Of a stretch of DNA of 64,000 nucleotides, positions 1-13,443 are shown one piece after another. Both the position numbers and the translations under genes were made by a program. The first letter of the stretch is position 1, and the number at the start of each line of letters is the position of its first letter. Below the pieces are notes generated by a model. It did no database searches and had not been told where the DNA came from. It saw nothing but the letters and a program-made list of their open reading frames with translations. The DNA is from Trichoplax adhaerens (Eukaryota > Placozoa > Uniplacotomia > Trichoplacea > Trichoplacidae). The stretch spans positions 10,435,064-10,499,063 of the forward strand of contig NW_002060943.1 of NCBI RefSeq assembly GCF_000150275.1, given 5' to 3'.

Positions 1-854
1 ATTACTCGTCTTTTTATATTTTCGTTATGGAGTCTTAGTTCTACCTTTTTTTATGGTTAAGTGTTTTACGAATAAATAGGATAAATGCTATGAACTTTAG
101 CCTAATTAATTTCAACATAATGTAGTAACTGAGACGACGTTGTTGAAAACTTAAAAAATACTCTGATTATTCAGATTCCCACCAACTTCTTAGATAACGA
201 CTGCATACGCTTAGAACTAATAAATATTAACATTATAGGTCGCTTGTGCAATTATCCAAATAGTTAAACCTCTGTTAATGACATATACAATGCCGATAAG
301 TAATTTTAGTTTTGGAGCCTCAGCTTTATTAATAAAACTAATGTAAATCAGTCAAAACCAGAATTGAAAGTAGATGTACATTATCTAAAATGTTCGTAAG
401 GTTGCAGTAACACATATCTGCTAATGGAACCAAATTTTTGCTTAAATACTTTCCTATTCTATTAAAAGCTGAGTCGGAATCGTTGTATCCAATCAGTAAT
501 ATAGTTATTCTTCAAAGTCAAAGAGTATTATTTCGAATATACATAAGCTTACATTGGTTATTAATAAATTTAGACTGCAGCCAAAATAAAATTTTCACTG
601 CGATTAATGAGCATTTTCTCCCGGAATCTATATGAAGCTTACACATTCTACGGACAGATATACTCATAGACATACTCGCATTGCCTGTTGGCGTCACCAA
701 ACTTTAGCCATCAATTAAATTGTTGAAACTGACCTACATACGTCCATTCACGGGTTTAAGTAATAAGGGGAAATAACATGAGGGTTAAATTACAATTGTC
801 AACATGAACATTTATGTAACATAAATTACTGAAATAACAAACAAGCATAAACTT
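1..854. other. 3' flank of RPRD1, no gene seen
   Basis: AT-rich sequence downstream of the RPRD1 stop codon (that gene runs leftward). The only open frames are under 70 codons, overlap on opposite strands and resemble no family I know. It probably holds the RPRD1 3' UTR and part of an intergenic space that continues past the window's left edge. Confidence 0.5.
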
Positions 855-3800
855 TTAAGAACTTGAAAAGAGATCGTTCGCAGCCGGAAGTGGTGCTAAT
901 CCGCCAGTTACATCAGGCAACAAACTTAGATCTGGCAAGCTTTCTATGTGAATTTTTAATTCCTTCTTGACTTTGGCAGTAGTTGCTAATTTTGTTTTAC
1001 ACTTCTGCATAACAAGACAAATGCAAAATAATGAGATTCATAGCTGACAGTTATATAACAATAGTTCCACTTTCAACGTACTTCCAGTTCTTTTTCTGTT
1101 TTTTCTAATTCTGCTTGATGTATAGTAATTAATTCGTCTAATTTTCGTAAACCTTGAGCTCGATCTTCTAGTTCCGCAGTTAGACGTCCATTGTAATCAG
1201 CGAGAAGGAGCACAGCTTCGTCAACTTTTTTTAGCAGTTTCTCTGCTTCCGCTTTACCTAACATATCAAAAAATTCTTAATATCAGATGTATACTAAGTG
1301 TTTAGCTGAAATTTTTAAAAATTAAGAAAGAGAAGCATAAGGAAAAGCATCATCTTACTTTGTATGCTATCAACACTACCAACGTCCTCGAATTCTTTTG
1401 GTAGTTCACTAATTTTCTTTCTGATTACAACGTCGCCCGAAGCAGACTGCTCTAAATCGCTTAAGCAACGCACCAACTCTTCAATCTGGGTCAAATATTA
1501 TGAATAATGGCAAAAACGGCATTAAATACTTTATAAATTTCTGACATATTCTTTTAGCAGTCATTTAATTAAGATTCATGCAGTAAATATCAATTTACAT
1601 AGGTGTAAACCATACTACGCACAGCTAGTCTACATCATACCTTTTACATGAACGATATGAATGCATTTGTACTGTATAAATTGTACCGTACATAAAATAA
1701 ACAAACCGTAGGCTCAGGTCCAGATACACCAGATCCAGTATTAGGCGAACTTATCCTTTTTCGCTTTCTCTCCGGCTCATTATGAGAGGAGCTAGTTTTA
1801 GCGATTTCAGTTGCTATAATCAATTTCGAAAATAATATCATTTAAAATGAACTAACAGCATAGCAATCTCGATCTATTAACGGTCCCTTATTATTAGTGT
1901 GATGATTTATAATTGAAAGAAATAAGTATTTTGTTAACTGTTATATTCGCTTATCATAGTTTGAGTCTCATGATTTTTATAAGTATATGAAATCGCTTAT
2001 CATAAAATTGCAACAAATTTAGAAATTAGTACAATCAAGCTTTAAATTTACATGTAATTACATTGTGGTCTAAGAATATGCCGAAGTTTCTCAACATATT
2101 TGCCGTCGAATACCACACGCTCTTCCCATATACTTAAGACACGCTCTGCTGCTTTTATTCCCTGAGAATCACTATCTTCCCTAAAAATAGTTATCATAAT
2201 TTAAGACACGCAAATAAGTAGTTAGGGTTTAACAAAGAAAAGGTAACGTTATGTTAATCAAATCAAGATCGAACTGAAATTTTGAAGGTTTAAATATATA
2301 AGTTCTAGATATTTGTTATTATTTGTTAAAGATATCAAATTGTCTATCACTTAAGTTTTGTTTATATGAACAGACTGATTCATTTCAGAACAATTACAAT
2401 AAGTAACTACTGTATAATTAAACTTACGAAATCGTAGCTACTATTTACGTTTGTCAATCGTACAAAACTGTGATGCTAATAGTACCCTAAACATGTTATG
2501 ATGTTGTATCTAAGTTAGCATTGATATAGTTTGTAAATGAATATTCTTATTGATAATTATAATGTGCAGGCTAATCACTATCGCAATATTATATCGTATA
2601 ATTTATTATTTAAAAGCGATTACCAACAATTATTATAATATATGATATTATTCAAAGACAACAGGTAATCATCAAACTGTGCCTAATGTACTTAATGTCT
2701 TCATTTCTAATCATTGCAAATACTAATTGCAAACGCAGATATCGTACAGTTTATACTGTAATTTTATAAAGAGTACAGTATAGTTGCTATAATATAATAA
2801 AATACAGAAGTTGCAAATTTTTGAATACTGACTCATTAAATATTGACTAAAGTCATTATACATGTACAATAACATTCGCAAAATATAAACGGTATTGCAT
2901 CTTACCTTGCAAAATGCTGAAAGACATCCGGTAGAATATTATAGAATTCGCTATCAAATTCAGCTCCCTTCCTCTTGCTATTTTGCAATACGTCATTGGC
3001 AACGTATAGCATACTTAATCTTTTATTAGTTCTGGCTATAATAGTGAACATAAATGATATTTACTACCGCAAACGGAAGTCTTAGTTTTATTTCATTTTA
3101 GCTAAATCTGGAATTATAAGATAACGTAATCTGCTCACCATCTTTGCTTGCACTACAGTCAGTAGCATGTAGACTCTACTGTACATTGTAGAGTCTAATG
3201 AAGAAAGGTACTACAGTAATCTCAAGAGTCTACACACTTAGGTCGCCGTCGTGTTGTATTTAATCGTGTATGTTATTGTACTCCCTACAGTTCTAAGATA
3301 GGTTACCGATTTCGGGATCGAAACTATAATGTGAGATAACGTTGACTATGATATCAATTTTCAATATACAACCCATTTTGTTCTTTAACGACATCTCATT
3401 GTTGTTGATGTTTTTGTATAACATTTGTTAGGCTATATTGAAAGATGACTGGGAAAGTTGGACGTATAGCGGTAACTATAGAAAGAATAACGACACCGTA
3501 TGTAGACTGATGAGATCCTTAAAGTAGAGTATTTACAGTATACGCGCAGTATATGTTATAGAGCAGAATTTCATGTTAGCAGCTATACAGTGTTTAGAGA
3601 TTCTCTACCCTCCGATATGGTATCATGGCATGTACAGATTTTTCGTTAAAGAATTGTTATTGATGAATGTATAGTATATAATATATATCTAGCTAGCTTT
3701 TGTAACCATTAAGAGGTAACATGATTAATGCGATTAATTATCTGTACGTTATATTACTTCTATAATGTATTGTAAGTTACGTATTGGGTACAATATTTGA

Positions 3801-4596
3801 CTGCGCAACTGAAACCGTCAATATCTAAAAATAGTTGTTACTGATACGAAAGTGCTCATCGTAACTGCATTGTACAGTACAACATACAGTGCACATGACT
3901 TAAAAATAGCGTTAGATTTGCTAGATCCTAGTGTAGTTATTTCAAAAGTATCAATAAGGTATAAGATATTACTCCAATTTTAAGATCATCTTTAATTAAT
4001 CAAATGATGAGCAGCTCTCCACTTACGCTGTAATAATACAATAGCATCTACGCGTATTACATCATACAGCAACCGCACGGCACCATAAAGCAATATCAGG
4101 ATTTTTACTGATGTTAGTGGTGTATGCTATAATATGCAGTACCTAGTACGTCATAATACGATATGAAGAAAAACGACCTAACGATTGCCGATAAATATGA
4201 AAAAATCTCGATATTCGCTACAAATTACACTATACGGCATGATATGAGCTATCTAGAGCTATCGTGCTAACAAGATAATGTGCAGCAAGTTATACCTTAA
4301 TGATCAGTATCAAATCACCGCAATGGATTTGATTTCTACTCGTACAGAAAGGTCTTGAGCTAGCTACATCTGGATTGTACAGTACAATACAGTGTTCTAT
4401 AATTTTAAGACAATAGTAACGTTAAAACTACTCCACTATCGCTACCTTTCTGAAATTCTTGATGCCAGACTTCAACAGCAGCTTTTGAATGTTTTCTATG
4501 ATGCATCATCCATAGAGATAGAGTTTGTACACTCTGTTGCGAGTTCGATAATTCAGTTAACCTTTTCTCTAGAGCTGCACTACTGAAAGAAGCCAT
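855..4596 (-). CDS. RPRD1: RPRD1A/RPRD1B-type regulator of nuclear pre-mRNA (CID protein)
   Basis: Binds the phosphorylated C-terminal repeat domain of RNA polymerase II in the nucleus and helps recruit CTD phosphatase (family knowledge). I could build all seven exons with consistent phase: 4446-4596, 2906-3035, 2062-2180, 1707-1813, 1359-1485, 1082-1257, 855-1004. They give 319 residues against about 326 in human RPRD1B. The N-terminal CID starts MASFSSAALEKRLTELSNSQ and continues with VANDVLQNSKRKG, the CTD-binding helix region. A basic linker (PERKRKR) follows. The C-terminal coiled coil contains DEAVLLLADYNGRL, and the tail reads SLPDLSLLPDVTGGLAPLP, both near-identical to vertebrate RPRD1. 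Vertebrates have paralogues A and B; this looks like the single ancestral form, so I do not assign a letter. Its first intron is large (about 1.4 kb) and carries a few GTAC palindromes. It is divergently arranged with the THEM4-like gene. Confidence 0.95.
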
Positions 4597-6343
4597 TCCA
4601 ATCCCATCTGGAAAGTACCACTACAAGACTAAAAATATCACGCCGACTGCAATCAAACAGAGATTGCTCGACAATAAGAAGAGAAATACAGTTTATCCAA
4701 ATTGACACAGTAGATATATGAATTTTCTATACAGCTACGACTTCTGTTGCACCTGAAATCTAGATGATACACTAACAGCTTTGATGCGTGTTATCACCTA
4801 AGTACAGTACGTACTTTAACGCTCAGTATCCTGCTACTGTACAGTGTACAGTACAGTACAGTACTGTAACATACAGTACAGTATATTGTACTCTATTCTA
4901 CACTGTACTGTACTGTACTGTACTGTACAGTGTACAGTACAGTGCGGTACCGTTCAAGTGTATGTACTGTACTATACTGTACACTGTACAGTCCTGTACA
5001 GCAGTGTTGTCTACCTTTAAAGTCAACAATCAGGAATCACAACTAACTTGTATTTTTTCCCAATACTGTAATAAGGGACTTTTGTTCGTCTTATTTGAAC
5101 TCTCTTAGAAGTCACCGGAGCAGTACTCTGTCACTAAAATTTTAAAAATATTTTACGTCAACGATTCCATACGGCATAGTAGAATGTGAATGATTCTGTG
5201 ATTGATCCTAGTTAGTACATACTGTACAGTACTTGAGAGTAGAGACCTGTATCCGAGCAATCTAACCAAAAGAAAATCTATGAAATAATCTACACTGTAT
5301 GAACATACTGTACAGTACTGTATATAGCACTCAGTGCATTGACAGCAAATCAGTTATTGAACAGAGAGACATCTGTTTTACATACAGCTCAGTTCAGTAC
5401 TTAAGAGCTAGCAACGTAGAACTGCCGTACACAATCCTAGCTTTACAATAGACCATAGCCCTAAGCATCTCAAGACATCTATTTTACGTCTACCCATGTT
5501 CACTATAGCTGTTAAAAACGTTGGTTACATTGGAACTGCATCTTACACTATAGACTATAAACAGCTCGGGACATAACTATTATAATTATAAGTGGAATAT
5601 GATGCTTTCCGTAGAGCAGTTTCAACGAGATGTACGAAACACTAAATTTCGAAATAGCCAATCTACTGTACAGTATTAACTACACTACTGTAGATTGAGC
5701 ACTACAAAGGGAAAATATGACCAATCTCCGTAGTTAATAAGAGTTGCATTTATAAGAGCAATATTTAATCGAAATCAATTCACTAGAATAATATTGCACA
5801 TCAAATTTCTTCTACACACAGATCCAAAATTTATAACTGTACAGTATAATGTACACTGTAAGATGTAATATTGAACGATACCAGTATGAAAACTATGTTT
5901 TAATTTATTGTTAATTGACTGTAAGTAAAGTAAAACAAATTAAAATTAAAGATACGTAACACAGTGCGTATATATATATACTGCGCAAGTTTTAACGATA
6001 TATTAATTATATTATTGTTCTAACTATAAATACGCGTAGACAGTAAATATGCATGATATATTATATATACGTATATGTACGCGTACACACCGTTGTAGAG
6101 ATTAATAATTAAAAAAACAATAACTGAAAACAACGCAAAAATATGTGTATACCGACAAGCAACGATGGTAAATAAATTGGGACTTGTTAACAAATTAAAT
6201 ACCGTAATTTACGCATACAGATCAAAGTCCAATACCATGTTTTGTGATCTTTGTACGATGATAAGCCAACGTAAAAAATAAAAAACGAGACTAGGATTGT
6301 AACATTACTCGATTATTATTTGTATCAATTCATTCGTAAAATC
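4597..6343. promoter_or_regulatory. Head-to-head intergenic region, RPRD1 / THEM4-like
   Basis: A 1.75 kb space between two divergently transcribed genes, so it must contain both promoters. It holds a dense palindromic TACTG/CAGTA cluster (about 4788-5010) and single copies near 5220, 5305, 5665 and 5838. A short TA run lies near 5970. The 106-codon open frame inside the repeat is low-complexity, because the pentamer carries no stop in some frames; I do not regard it as a gene. Confidence 0.6.
4788..5015. repeat. Palindromic pentamer repeat cluster (TACTG)n/(CAGTA)n, cluster 1
   Basis: About 220 bp in which runs of CAGTA and TACTG alternate. From 4843 the sequence runs as CAGTA units, switches to TACTG units near 4900-4925, and switches back, which creates nested palindromes centred on GTAC. 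Single substitutions (for example CACTGTAC) interrupt the units. It lies about 200-400 bp upstream of the RPRD1 start codon. Confidence 0.85.
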
Positions 6344-6925
6344 ATGTCAGTTAACAGCAAGAGGATACAAGTAAGAAAACATGTCAAACTAGCAAATGAT
6401 GAAAATTGGAAATGTAAATTAGATATTTGGAAAGCTAACGAGTCTTGGTCTGACGACTGCAAGACAGTATTTCAAGAATTGTCTAATCTAGGAGATGACT
6501 GGGTTCAAGTAGCCGTAATCTGTGAGGATCCAGGCCATCGATGCTATTTTAACTGCCATGATGAACAAGATAAAGTTTTCACAGTTGCAATGTTTTACTC
6601 CAAATCTAGAAATCGTATCCGAGGTGTAGCACAATTCGGACAATATTCACAATCTGCTTCAGGTGTTGTTCATACAGGGGCCCTCTCAACAATAATTGAT
6701 ACAGTCTCCGGAATTTTAATAAATTTAGTTTGTGTTGCGGTCACAATTAGCATGAGCATAAGGTATAAACAAATCTTACTTATCGAAGAATCAGCTCAAT
6801 TTAACTGCTGGATTGAGAGAACAGAAGGTAGAAAAGCTATAGTTAAAATGGTTATTACGTCTATCGATAAAGGTAGGACATTCGCTGAAGGAGAGACTGT
6901 TTGGATGATACCAAGAAATGGTTAA
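6344..6925 (+). CDS. THEM4/THEM5-like acyl-CoA thioesterase (hotdog fold)
   Basis: A single exon of 193 residues. The frame stays open upstream, but the codon at 6320 is TTG, so I take the first ATG at 6344. The N-terminal part has CKLDIWKANESWSDDC, like the region before the hotdog domain in THEM4/THEM5. The central segment VVHTGALSTIIDTVSG (His at about residue 110, Asp at about 119) matches the active-site helix HGGAIATMID of that family. The middle Gly of the usual HGG motif is Thr here, but His and Asp are kept. A C-terminal beta-strand set includes KMVITSIDKGRTFAEG. Family members hydrolyse medium- and long-chain acyl-CoA, in mitochondria in mammals; I see no convincing targeting peptide. 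It is intronless among intron-rich neighbours, which may mean a retrocopy. A possible AATAAA polyadenylation signal lies at 7060. Confidence 0.8.
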   Translation: MSVNSKRIQVRKHVKLANDENWKCKLDIWKANESWSDDCKTVFQELSNLGDDWVQVAVICEDPGHRCYFNCHDEQDKVFTVAMFYSKSRNRIRGVAQFGQYSQSASGVVHTGALSTIIDTVSGILINLVCVAVTISMSIRYKQILLIEESAQFNCWIERTEGRKAIVKMVITSIDKGRTFAEGETVWMIPRNG

Positions 6926-7508
6926 TATCAAAAGTGCCTGCCAGGATCACTATGGATGAAAACTATCAAATTTTTTTATTTGCAATGTATCCGTAAACGC
7001 CAATAATTAATTAAAATATTATTTGAAAGCATTTCTTATGGTTAAGAAATACTTACTGCAATAAAATTTTGATTAGTCCTGTAGAAATTATCTAACTACA
7101 GAATATACCATACGTACATTAACAGTAGGTATACACGTAAATAATTGATCTTATATCCTATTACGACATTGTAATATATTTAGTATTACTCTAATTGTGA
7201 AGTACTGTACAAACACGTACATGTGATTATTACTTAGATAAATATCCTAAGGTTACAGCATAAACGTGCACTTTCACCAAATAGACAATCCTTTACCAAT
7301 TCGAATTTGTATAAAATCAAACTAATAAACTGATACATGAACAGAATCGTAAAATTGTTCTTTATACAAGACAATTTGAATAATTAATACAAAGTCCTAA
7401 AATGCAGATCAAGATTTGATCTACACAACATAATGAACTTCCTATTCATAAGCAATAAAATACCGCCGTAACAATTTTGTAAACAAACTCGAATTTTCCG
7501 TACTTTGA
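6926..7508. other. Convergent 3' intergenic region
   Basis: The 3' ends of the THEM4-like gene and the BRD7/9 gene converge here. There is an AATAAA at 7060-7065, about 135 bases after the thioesterase stop. No coding signal was seen. Confidence 0.5.
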
Positions 7509-10500
7509 TCATAGCTCTTCTGATATCTCAATTCCCATGGCACTTCGTAAGGATTCCACTGAAATTAAATTGCCAGGTTGAACCTAGCATAATTAATAAA
7601 TTACATTTAAGCTTATGGCGCCATAATTTAATTATTATTGAATCTCAACAGTAACACAAATTAAAAGCCATATATCATCTATGTGCTAATATTTAGTTAT
7701 TTTTTACAGCTACGTATACTTACTAAGCCACTAAGTTGGGTAAGATTATCAGCTAACTTGTTAGCTATGAAAACAGTTGACAATCATTATAATTAAAAAA
7801 AAAAGGAGTTACTATAGTATAGTAAAATTGAGCTTGATAAAGTCCTATTAAAACCTACCTACTGCTTTCTCCTTGTCACTCATATCTTCAATTTTTACCA
7901 ATACAGTTTTACCTCCAGTTAATCCTACAGCATGCGGTTTGGTAAGTCTTTCCGTTTGTATCTCTTTCAATTCTCCCAAAAGACGAGTATTTTCATCGAG
8001 TCTTTCTTTCACAGAGATGGAGTAACTATAAAATCATATAAACCATATGAGTCATGGCACTACTTCTTTAGTTCTATATTATAACCTAATAAAACTTATA
8101 AACTTCACCTGTTATCAACCGCTTCGACACTATCCTTCTCTCCTATAACATACAGAAATTTAATTAACAATTTTAATTAAACGTAATAGAAGACCGATTA
8201 TTTTCTAATATAGGAAAACCAAAAAGGTCTATATTCTGCGCACCGAGTTGATTTGTTAAAAATGAGATGTCAATACCATCTTTACCCAAGGATAGTATAG
8301 GTGCTAATTCGTTATCAGTTTTATAATCACTCATGTCATTTGTTCTGTTCTCAGTTCCATATTCAGTCTTATTATCGACATTAGTATTCGCGTTATCAGC
8401 ATCAGTTAAGGAACTATCAGCATTCTTAACTGATGTATCGGATTTTTCGTTCATTTTATTATCATCTGTAGTGCGATCTACCTTTTCAGCCATATTAGCC
8501 TTATTATCAGTATTACCATGCTCTTCAACAATTTTGGATTCGTTATCAACTCCTCCTTCTCTAGTTCCGCCTTCAATTTTGGACTTGTCATCCATTTTAT
8601 CATCTCTCTCCTTAATATTCTGAAGGTGATCAATTGCAAAGTTATAGTAAGTCAAAAATAAATAAAGCATGCGTTATTCAGTTAAAACTCACTTCGGATT
8701 TAAGACCAGATGAGGATTTTGAAGCACTAAATGTTTCATTTTCCTTCTAAGGAAACAAAGATAAAACCATTGAATCCCATTTTAACAAAATAGTTAACAT
8801 AGTAAATCTAACCAGTTTAAAGCGCTTTATCACTTTATTATGCTCGCCATCAGTCATACTATTGAGGATATCATCAACAAAGTCCGTCATATATGATGAA
8901 CAATTCCTTACAAATCGCTGCAAACTAACGCAGAAAAGAAATTAAATATCAAACAGCTTCGCTAAAATGAATTAAACATCACCTAACTAACCTTCTACTA
9001 TAATTTAAGGCGGTACTATTTCCGTACGCAGACAGAATCAAGTCCGAGTCATCTTTGGATAAATTTGAAGCCGTTGTGTCATAAATTGGAGCAAATGATG
9101 AAAAGTTTCCATAACGTAGGTACTCAACTACGAAATAAAATTTATAGATACATTACGATATTTTCAGCAAGATAAATTTGAAATAAGGGCAGATTAAGAT
9201 AATTGTATACTATTCGTTATTACCAGGCTTAATTTGTTTTACTTGCATGCTTTTAAGATCATTCAGGGATTGATTACTGGTAGAAACTATAGGGCCTTTC
9301 AATGACTCCAGATTAACCTTTTTATCGGCAATAATTTCGTATTCATCATCTGAATGATATTTTAAACATTTTTATCATGATTGCTGAAAAATTTTTAAAA
9401 TATCTAAAAGGTATTAAAAGCACAAATCAGCATATAGTAACCTGCGTTACTAGGGTTGACTACAGATAATACAGTTGTTCCATCTCGTTTTCGTTTAAAG
9501 TGCCCATACTAATAAAAGAAGACAAACCATAAACCCACATCAATATTTTTTCTATTGCGGAAAGTTGATTTCTTACAGAACCTCATATCAAAAACACTGT
9601 CATCTTATATATACTAACGTTCGTTTTTATTGATTGCTTAGCTATATTGTTAGCTGCTTCCTTAGCTGCTGCTTGCACTGATGTTGTTAATTGGCGCTTT
9701 GCTGCTGTAAACTGATGATCTTGAAAATCTTTTCTGGCATCATTTCAAATAGAACTTATGTCAACAAGCCGTAACAGGGTATCCGTCAATTGTGACAGGT
9801 GGAAAAGGAATAAAGTTAGCTTAATTACTTACTTTTTTCTGTTCCTTGTGCTTTTCGTCACATCTTCTCCAATATTGACAACATCTACATCAATCGATGT
9901 CTGTTCACTTACACCTCGTCTTTCATTTCTCGTTCCTTGGCGTTTCTTATCATAAGATAGATGTTGCTTTTTTGAAGTATTTTCGGGTCGACCTTTATCA
10001 TTACTCGTTAAACTATCAGATATTACTAGATCCGATTTTGTCTTCATACTATTACTTGTATTTAAACTATTTCTTTTATGAGATATCCTTAGAGAACTAT
10101 CAGTACTCCTTCGACTTCTACTACTAATGTCATTGTCTTGAATTTTTTCAGGTTTCATTTCGTTATATTTCTCCAATAGTTTTTCGTGTTCCTTATAGCG
10201 ATGAGATAATTTTAACTTCAAAAAAGTTTTCTATATCCATCAATACATGAGGTGTGATAAACTACAAACTTTACCTTGCTTATCAAAATTAATCCATCAT
10301 CCCTCATTTTTTTGGCACACTTGTAAAAAATCGTACTGGAATCGTTGTATGTCATTGCGTTATTACACATTAATTCAAAATCGCTCTAGTTTCAATAAAA
10401 TTGAAAATTTAGTATAATATTTGAATAATCCACCCATAATTGAACCCTACATATGTACCTGAAATTCGTCTAACGCATCATAGCGATTGACTTTTTTCTT

Positions 10501-13443
10501 AATGGTACTCAAATCCATAGGATTGGAAATAATTTTTGAATACCCAGGAGCAACATCATCAGTAACAGGTTCAGCGAATATTGAATCAACATCTTTTCTG
10601 CAATTTTGGCAAGTGCATATTGACGTTATTGAAGATAGAGAAATTAAATACCGCAAGTAATCAAAAATATAATCTTATCAATTACCTTTGAAGGGTTCGA
10701 ACAAGATTCAGTAATGATAAACGTAAGATCCGCTTATTAGAACCTTCTATAAAGAGATACAGATGTTATGAGCAGTGCAGAAAAGTAAAAAGTGAAGATG
10801 ATTCCAATATTTGGATAGTGGTTACTGGTCAGACTATGAAGTAATTATAGAAAACAGAATTAATCTAGGTAATTGAACTATTTATAAGATTACAGATCAT
10901 ATCATTGGCGGGGTTACAGAGTACGTACCGATATCCTCTGGTGATAAACTTGGTTCATCTATAATATTTATTGGTTTCTCTCTAAATAACATTAAATAAA
11001 TCAAAGCAATTAATAACTATCGACGATATAACGACACTTAACAATCTACGGACATACCGAACGGGAGAAATTGATTTTTTCGATTTCTGGCTGCTCTCAG
11101 GCATCGGCTTGAAAATTAATTTACTGACTTTGGTTTTTATAGGTGTTTCATCTACATCCTTGGTAAATGAAGTGACTTCCTTTCGAGATTTACTTGAGGA
11201 TTTCACTGCTAATTTATCTAGTTTTAACTTTATCTTTTTAGTCTTGGGTTTGTCTAGCAATTCCTGCTCATCATCGCCTGACGATGTCTGCGAATAAGGT
11301 ATTCAAGATTAGCTAAAGTATTAGGCTTAACATCTTCCTTTATATTCAACCAATATCAAGGACAGCGCATGTTTTTCTTATGCTCTGAATAGTTTTTCCA
11401 TACTGTATTGAGTACTTTGCTAAGCATACTTAAAATTGCAGAATAGACGGTATAATAATGTATGATACTACTTATAAAAATATCATATTACAGCAACTCA
11501 GTGATGTATCAATCAAGCTGCCCTAAATTTTAAAATTACCGATTCAATGTCCGATTTACGAGCAGCAAGTTTACGTTTTCTACTTCCACTATTGCTCTTA
11601 ATACTCGAGGTGCTCTTTTCACGGGCGGTACTACGCGTCTTAGAAGAAATGGAGAGTTCCGTTTTACTTTCCTTGGTTTTATGACTAGCCTTTCCACTAG
11701 CTTGATTTACTGTCTTCTTCGAATCACGTTTTTTGCTCTTAATGACGGTATCGCTTCCAACTTTTAATACCAATTTAATCGGAGCAGCCGATGGAGTCTT
11801 TTTTTTATTGCCTACATCAAAATAAAATTACAGCATTAATGTTGATACAATTGACACTAGCTTCATATGAATCAAAGTGATGCGGATAATGTAGCCCGTT
11901 ATACCACTACGTTTAGTCATATCAATAACCTGTAAAGGTAATACATGCAAATAATGCAAAGTGAATTTTGCGAATACGCATATAGCAACATTTTAAACAA
12001 ATTAGGATACATATAACAATAAACTTTTATTTTTTTGCTTCATACGAAACTCGTAAACTATAAATTCAACTAATAGAAGAACTACATTCCCATTCATTCA
12101 ATAAAATTGATGATAAAGATTGCAATCTCGCACAATAAATAATAATATATTCAGATCACTTGGCCTGCACAATTTATTTGATACCAATAGTATCGCTGCG
12201 ACTACAAAATAAGCACAAAGCTCTATGTGCATGATTTGCGCTAGCTGTTCATAATTTAATGTCCAGCTTGATTTAGGTATAGAGAGCTACTAGATCATTC
12301 GCTACCACACTCTGATGCCCAATATAAACACTGGATTTGATTACTCATAAATAAGTATAATTCATAAATAATCGCTAGTAAACGTATAGTACACTATAGT
12401 GAAGAATATAAGTACATTATAAGTATAGTCGAAGTTTATCTTTGGTTTCTAAATGACGTAGGTATAATTTGCGTATTGTATACTATCATCCACTAATCTG
12501 CTAAATTAAGCACTTAAATGAAAATAGTAAGCTAACTGTAAAACTTGTCCACATTTCCTCATACTGACTGAACCGTCAGTAATAGCTCAGTAATTCCCGT
12601 TACTTAAGTTTGCCTCCTATCCAGTCCATCAACTGTTCTACCAGTATTTTACGTAGCACCAATAACATCGAAGGAGTTTTACTGCGGTAAGCAGTAAATA
12701 CTTTCGGTTCTATCATTGATGCAATCACACTGCAAGTATTTAGTCTTACTACCACTTTTTATGATCAACTTTGTCGATATTAGTATAGAAGAAGTATCAT
12801 GAAGATGCATACAGTACAGTAAATATTGCATAAATTTAAGCTATGTTTGATCCATTGCATAATAGCTAAGCCTTCAATCCGGGGTAGGGCAAATACTCGC
12901 GGGAAATGAGATATATTGAGATGGATACGAATTATTGAGACAACTTGTAAGAGATTATCCGTGGTTTAGTTACGGAAAGTAAAATTTAAACATATAGAGC
13001 TAACTTTACGAGCCATTCTACTGAGCTAAAATTGGACTAGTGAAAGGATAATACATGATATAATTACACTTGTAATATTATAATAACTCTTTCTTTAGAA
13101 CACAGCATATGATTCTACCGTTTTCATTTTTCCTTTCTTTTTTCCACACATCGGTGCATCTGATCATAATGCTATATAACAGTATATAGACTCCGTCTAC
13201 AGTCTCAAGCCATAGAGTAGTTAAAGTGCAAATTATATCGGTAAAACAGCGTAATCATAATTATTGTTACTTATTGAATTATTTAATAACTAAATCAACC
13301 TTTTACCTCATCTACACATGGTTAATACATTACTATAAGCATAAACGTCAATGCAATGCGTAAGCACCTGATAAATTTTTGGAAGCTTCAGGTCTTTCTT
13401 TTATTTTTTTAGCTGCTTTTCTTGCTTTTTTTCGATTCGCCAT
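7509..13443 (-). CDS. BRD7/9: BRD7/BRD9 bromodomain protein (SWI/SNF subunit)
   Basis: Orthologue of the acetyl-lysine reader subunits of PBAF (BRD7) and ncBAF (BRD9). The start at 13443 reads MANRKKARKAAKKIK. A 1.55 kb intron is followed by the exon at 11815, giving PIKLVLKVGSD, the N-terminal BRD9 signature, then a long Lys/Ser-rich segment. The bromodomain comes from exons at about 10740-10690 (RILRLSLLNLVRTLQR), 10600-10455 (VTDDVAPGYSKIISNPMDLS) and 10385-10280 (FELMCNNAMTYN, whose final Asn is the acetyl-lysine contact). The DUF3512-type C-terminal half follows: FKRKRDGTTVLSVVNPSN (9510-9440), DLILSAYGN (about 9030), FVRNCSSYMTDFVDDIL (about 8900) and GIDISFLTNQLG (about 8240). The last exon ends NLISVESLRSAMGIEISEEL, like the tail of BRD7. 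It is head-to-head with CEP76. Exact boundaries of several middle exons are not fixed. Confidence 0.93.

Noticed and set aside
4788-5015. CRISPR array or copper-response (GTAC) promoter array
   Set aside because: There are no regular spacers, and the host is an animal. GTAC copper elements are known from green algae and plants, and nothing else here supports copper control.
6320-6343. N-terminal extension of the THEM4-like protein
   Set aside because: The codon at 6320 is TTG; the first ATG is at 6344.
8333-8623. 96-codon plus-strand frame rich in Ser and Leu
   Set aside because: It is the antisense shadow of the Asp/Asn/Lys-rich BRD7/9 exon at 8173-8670.
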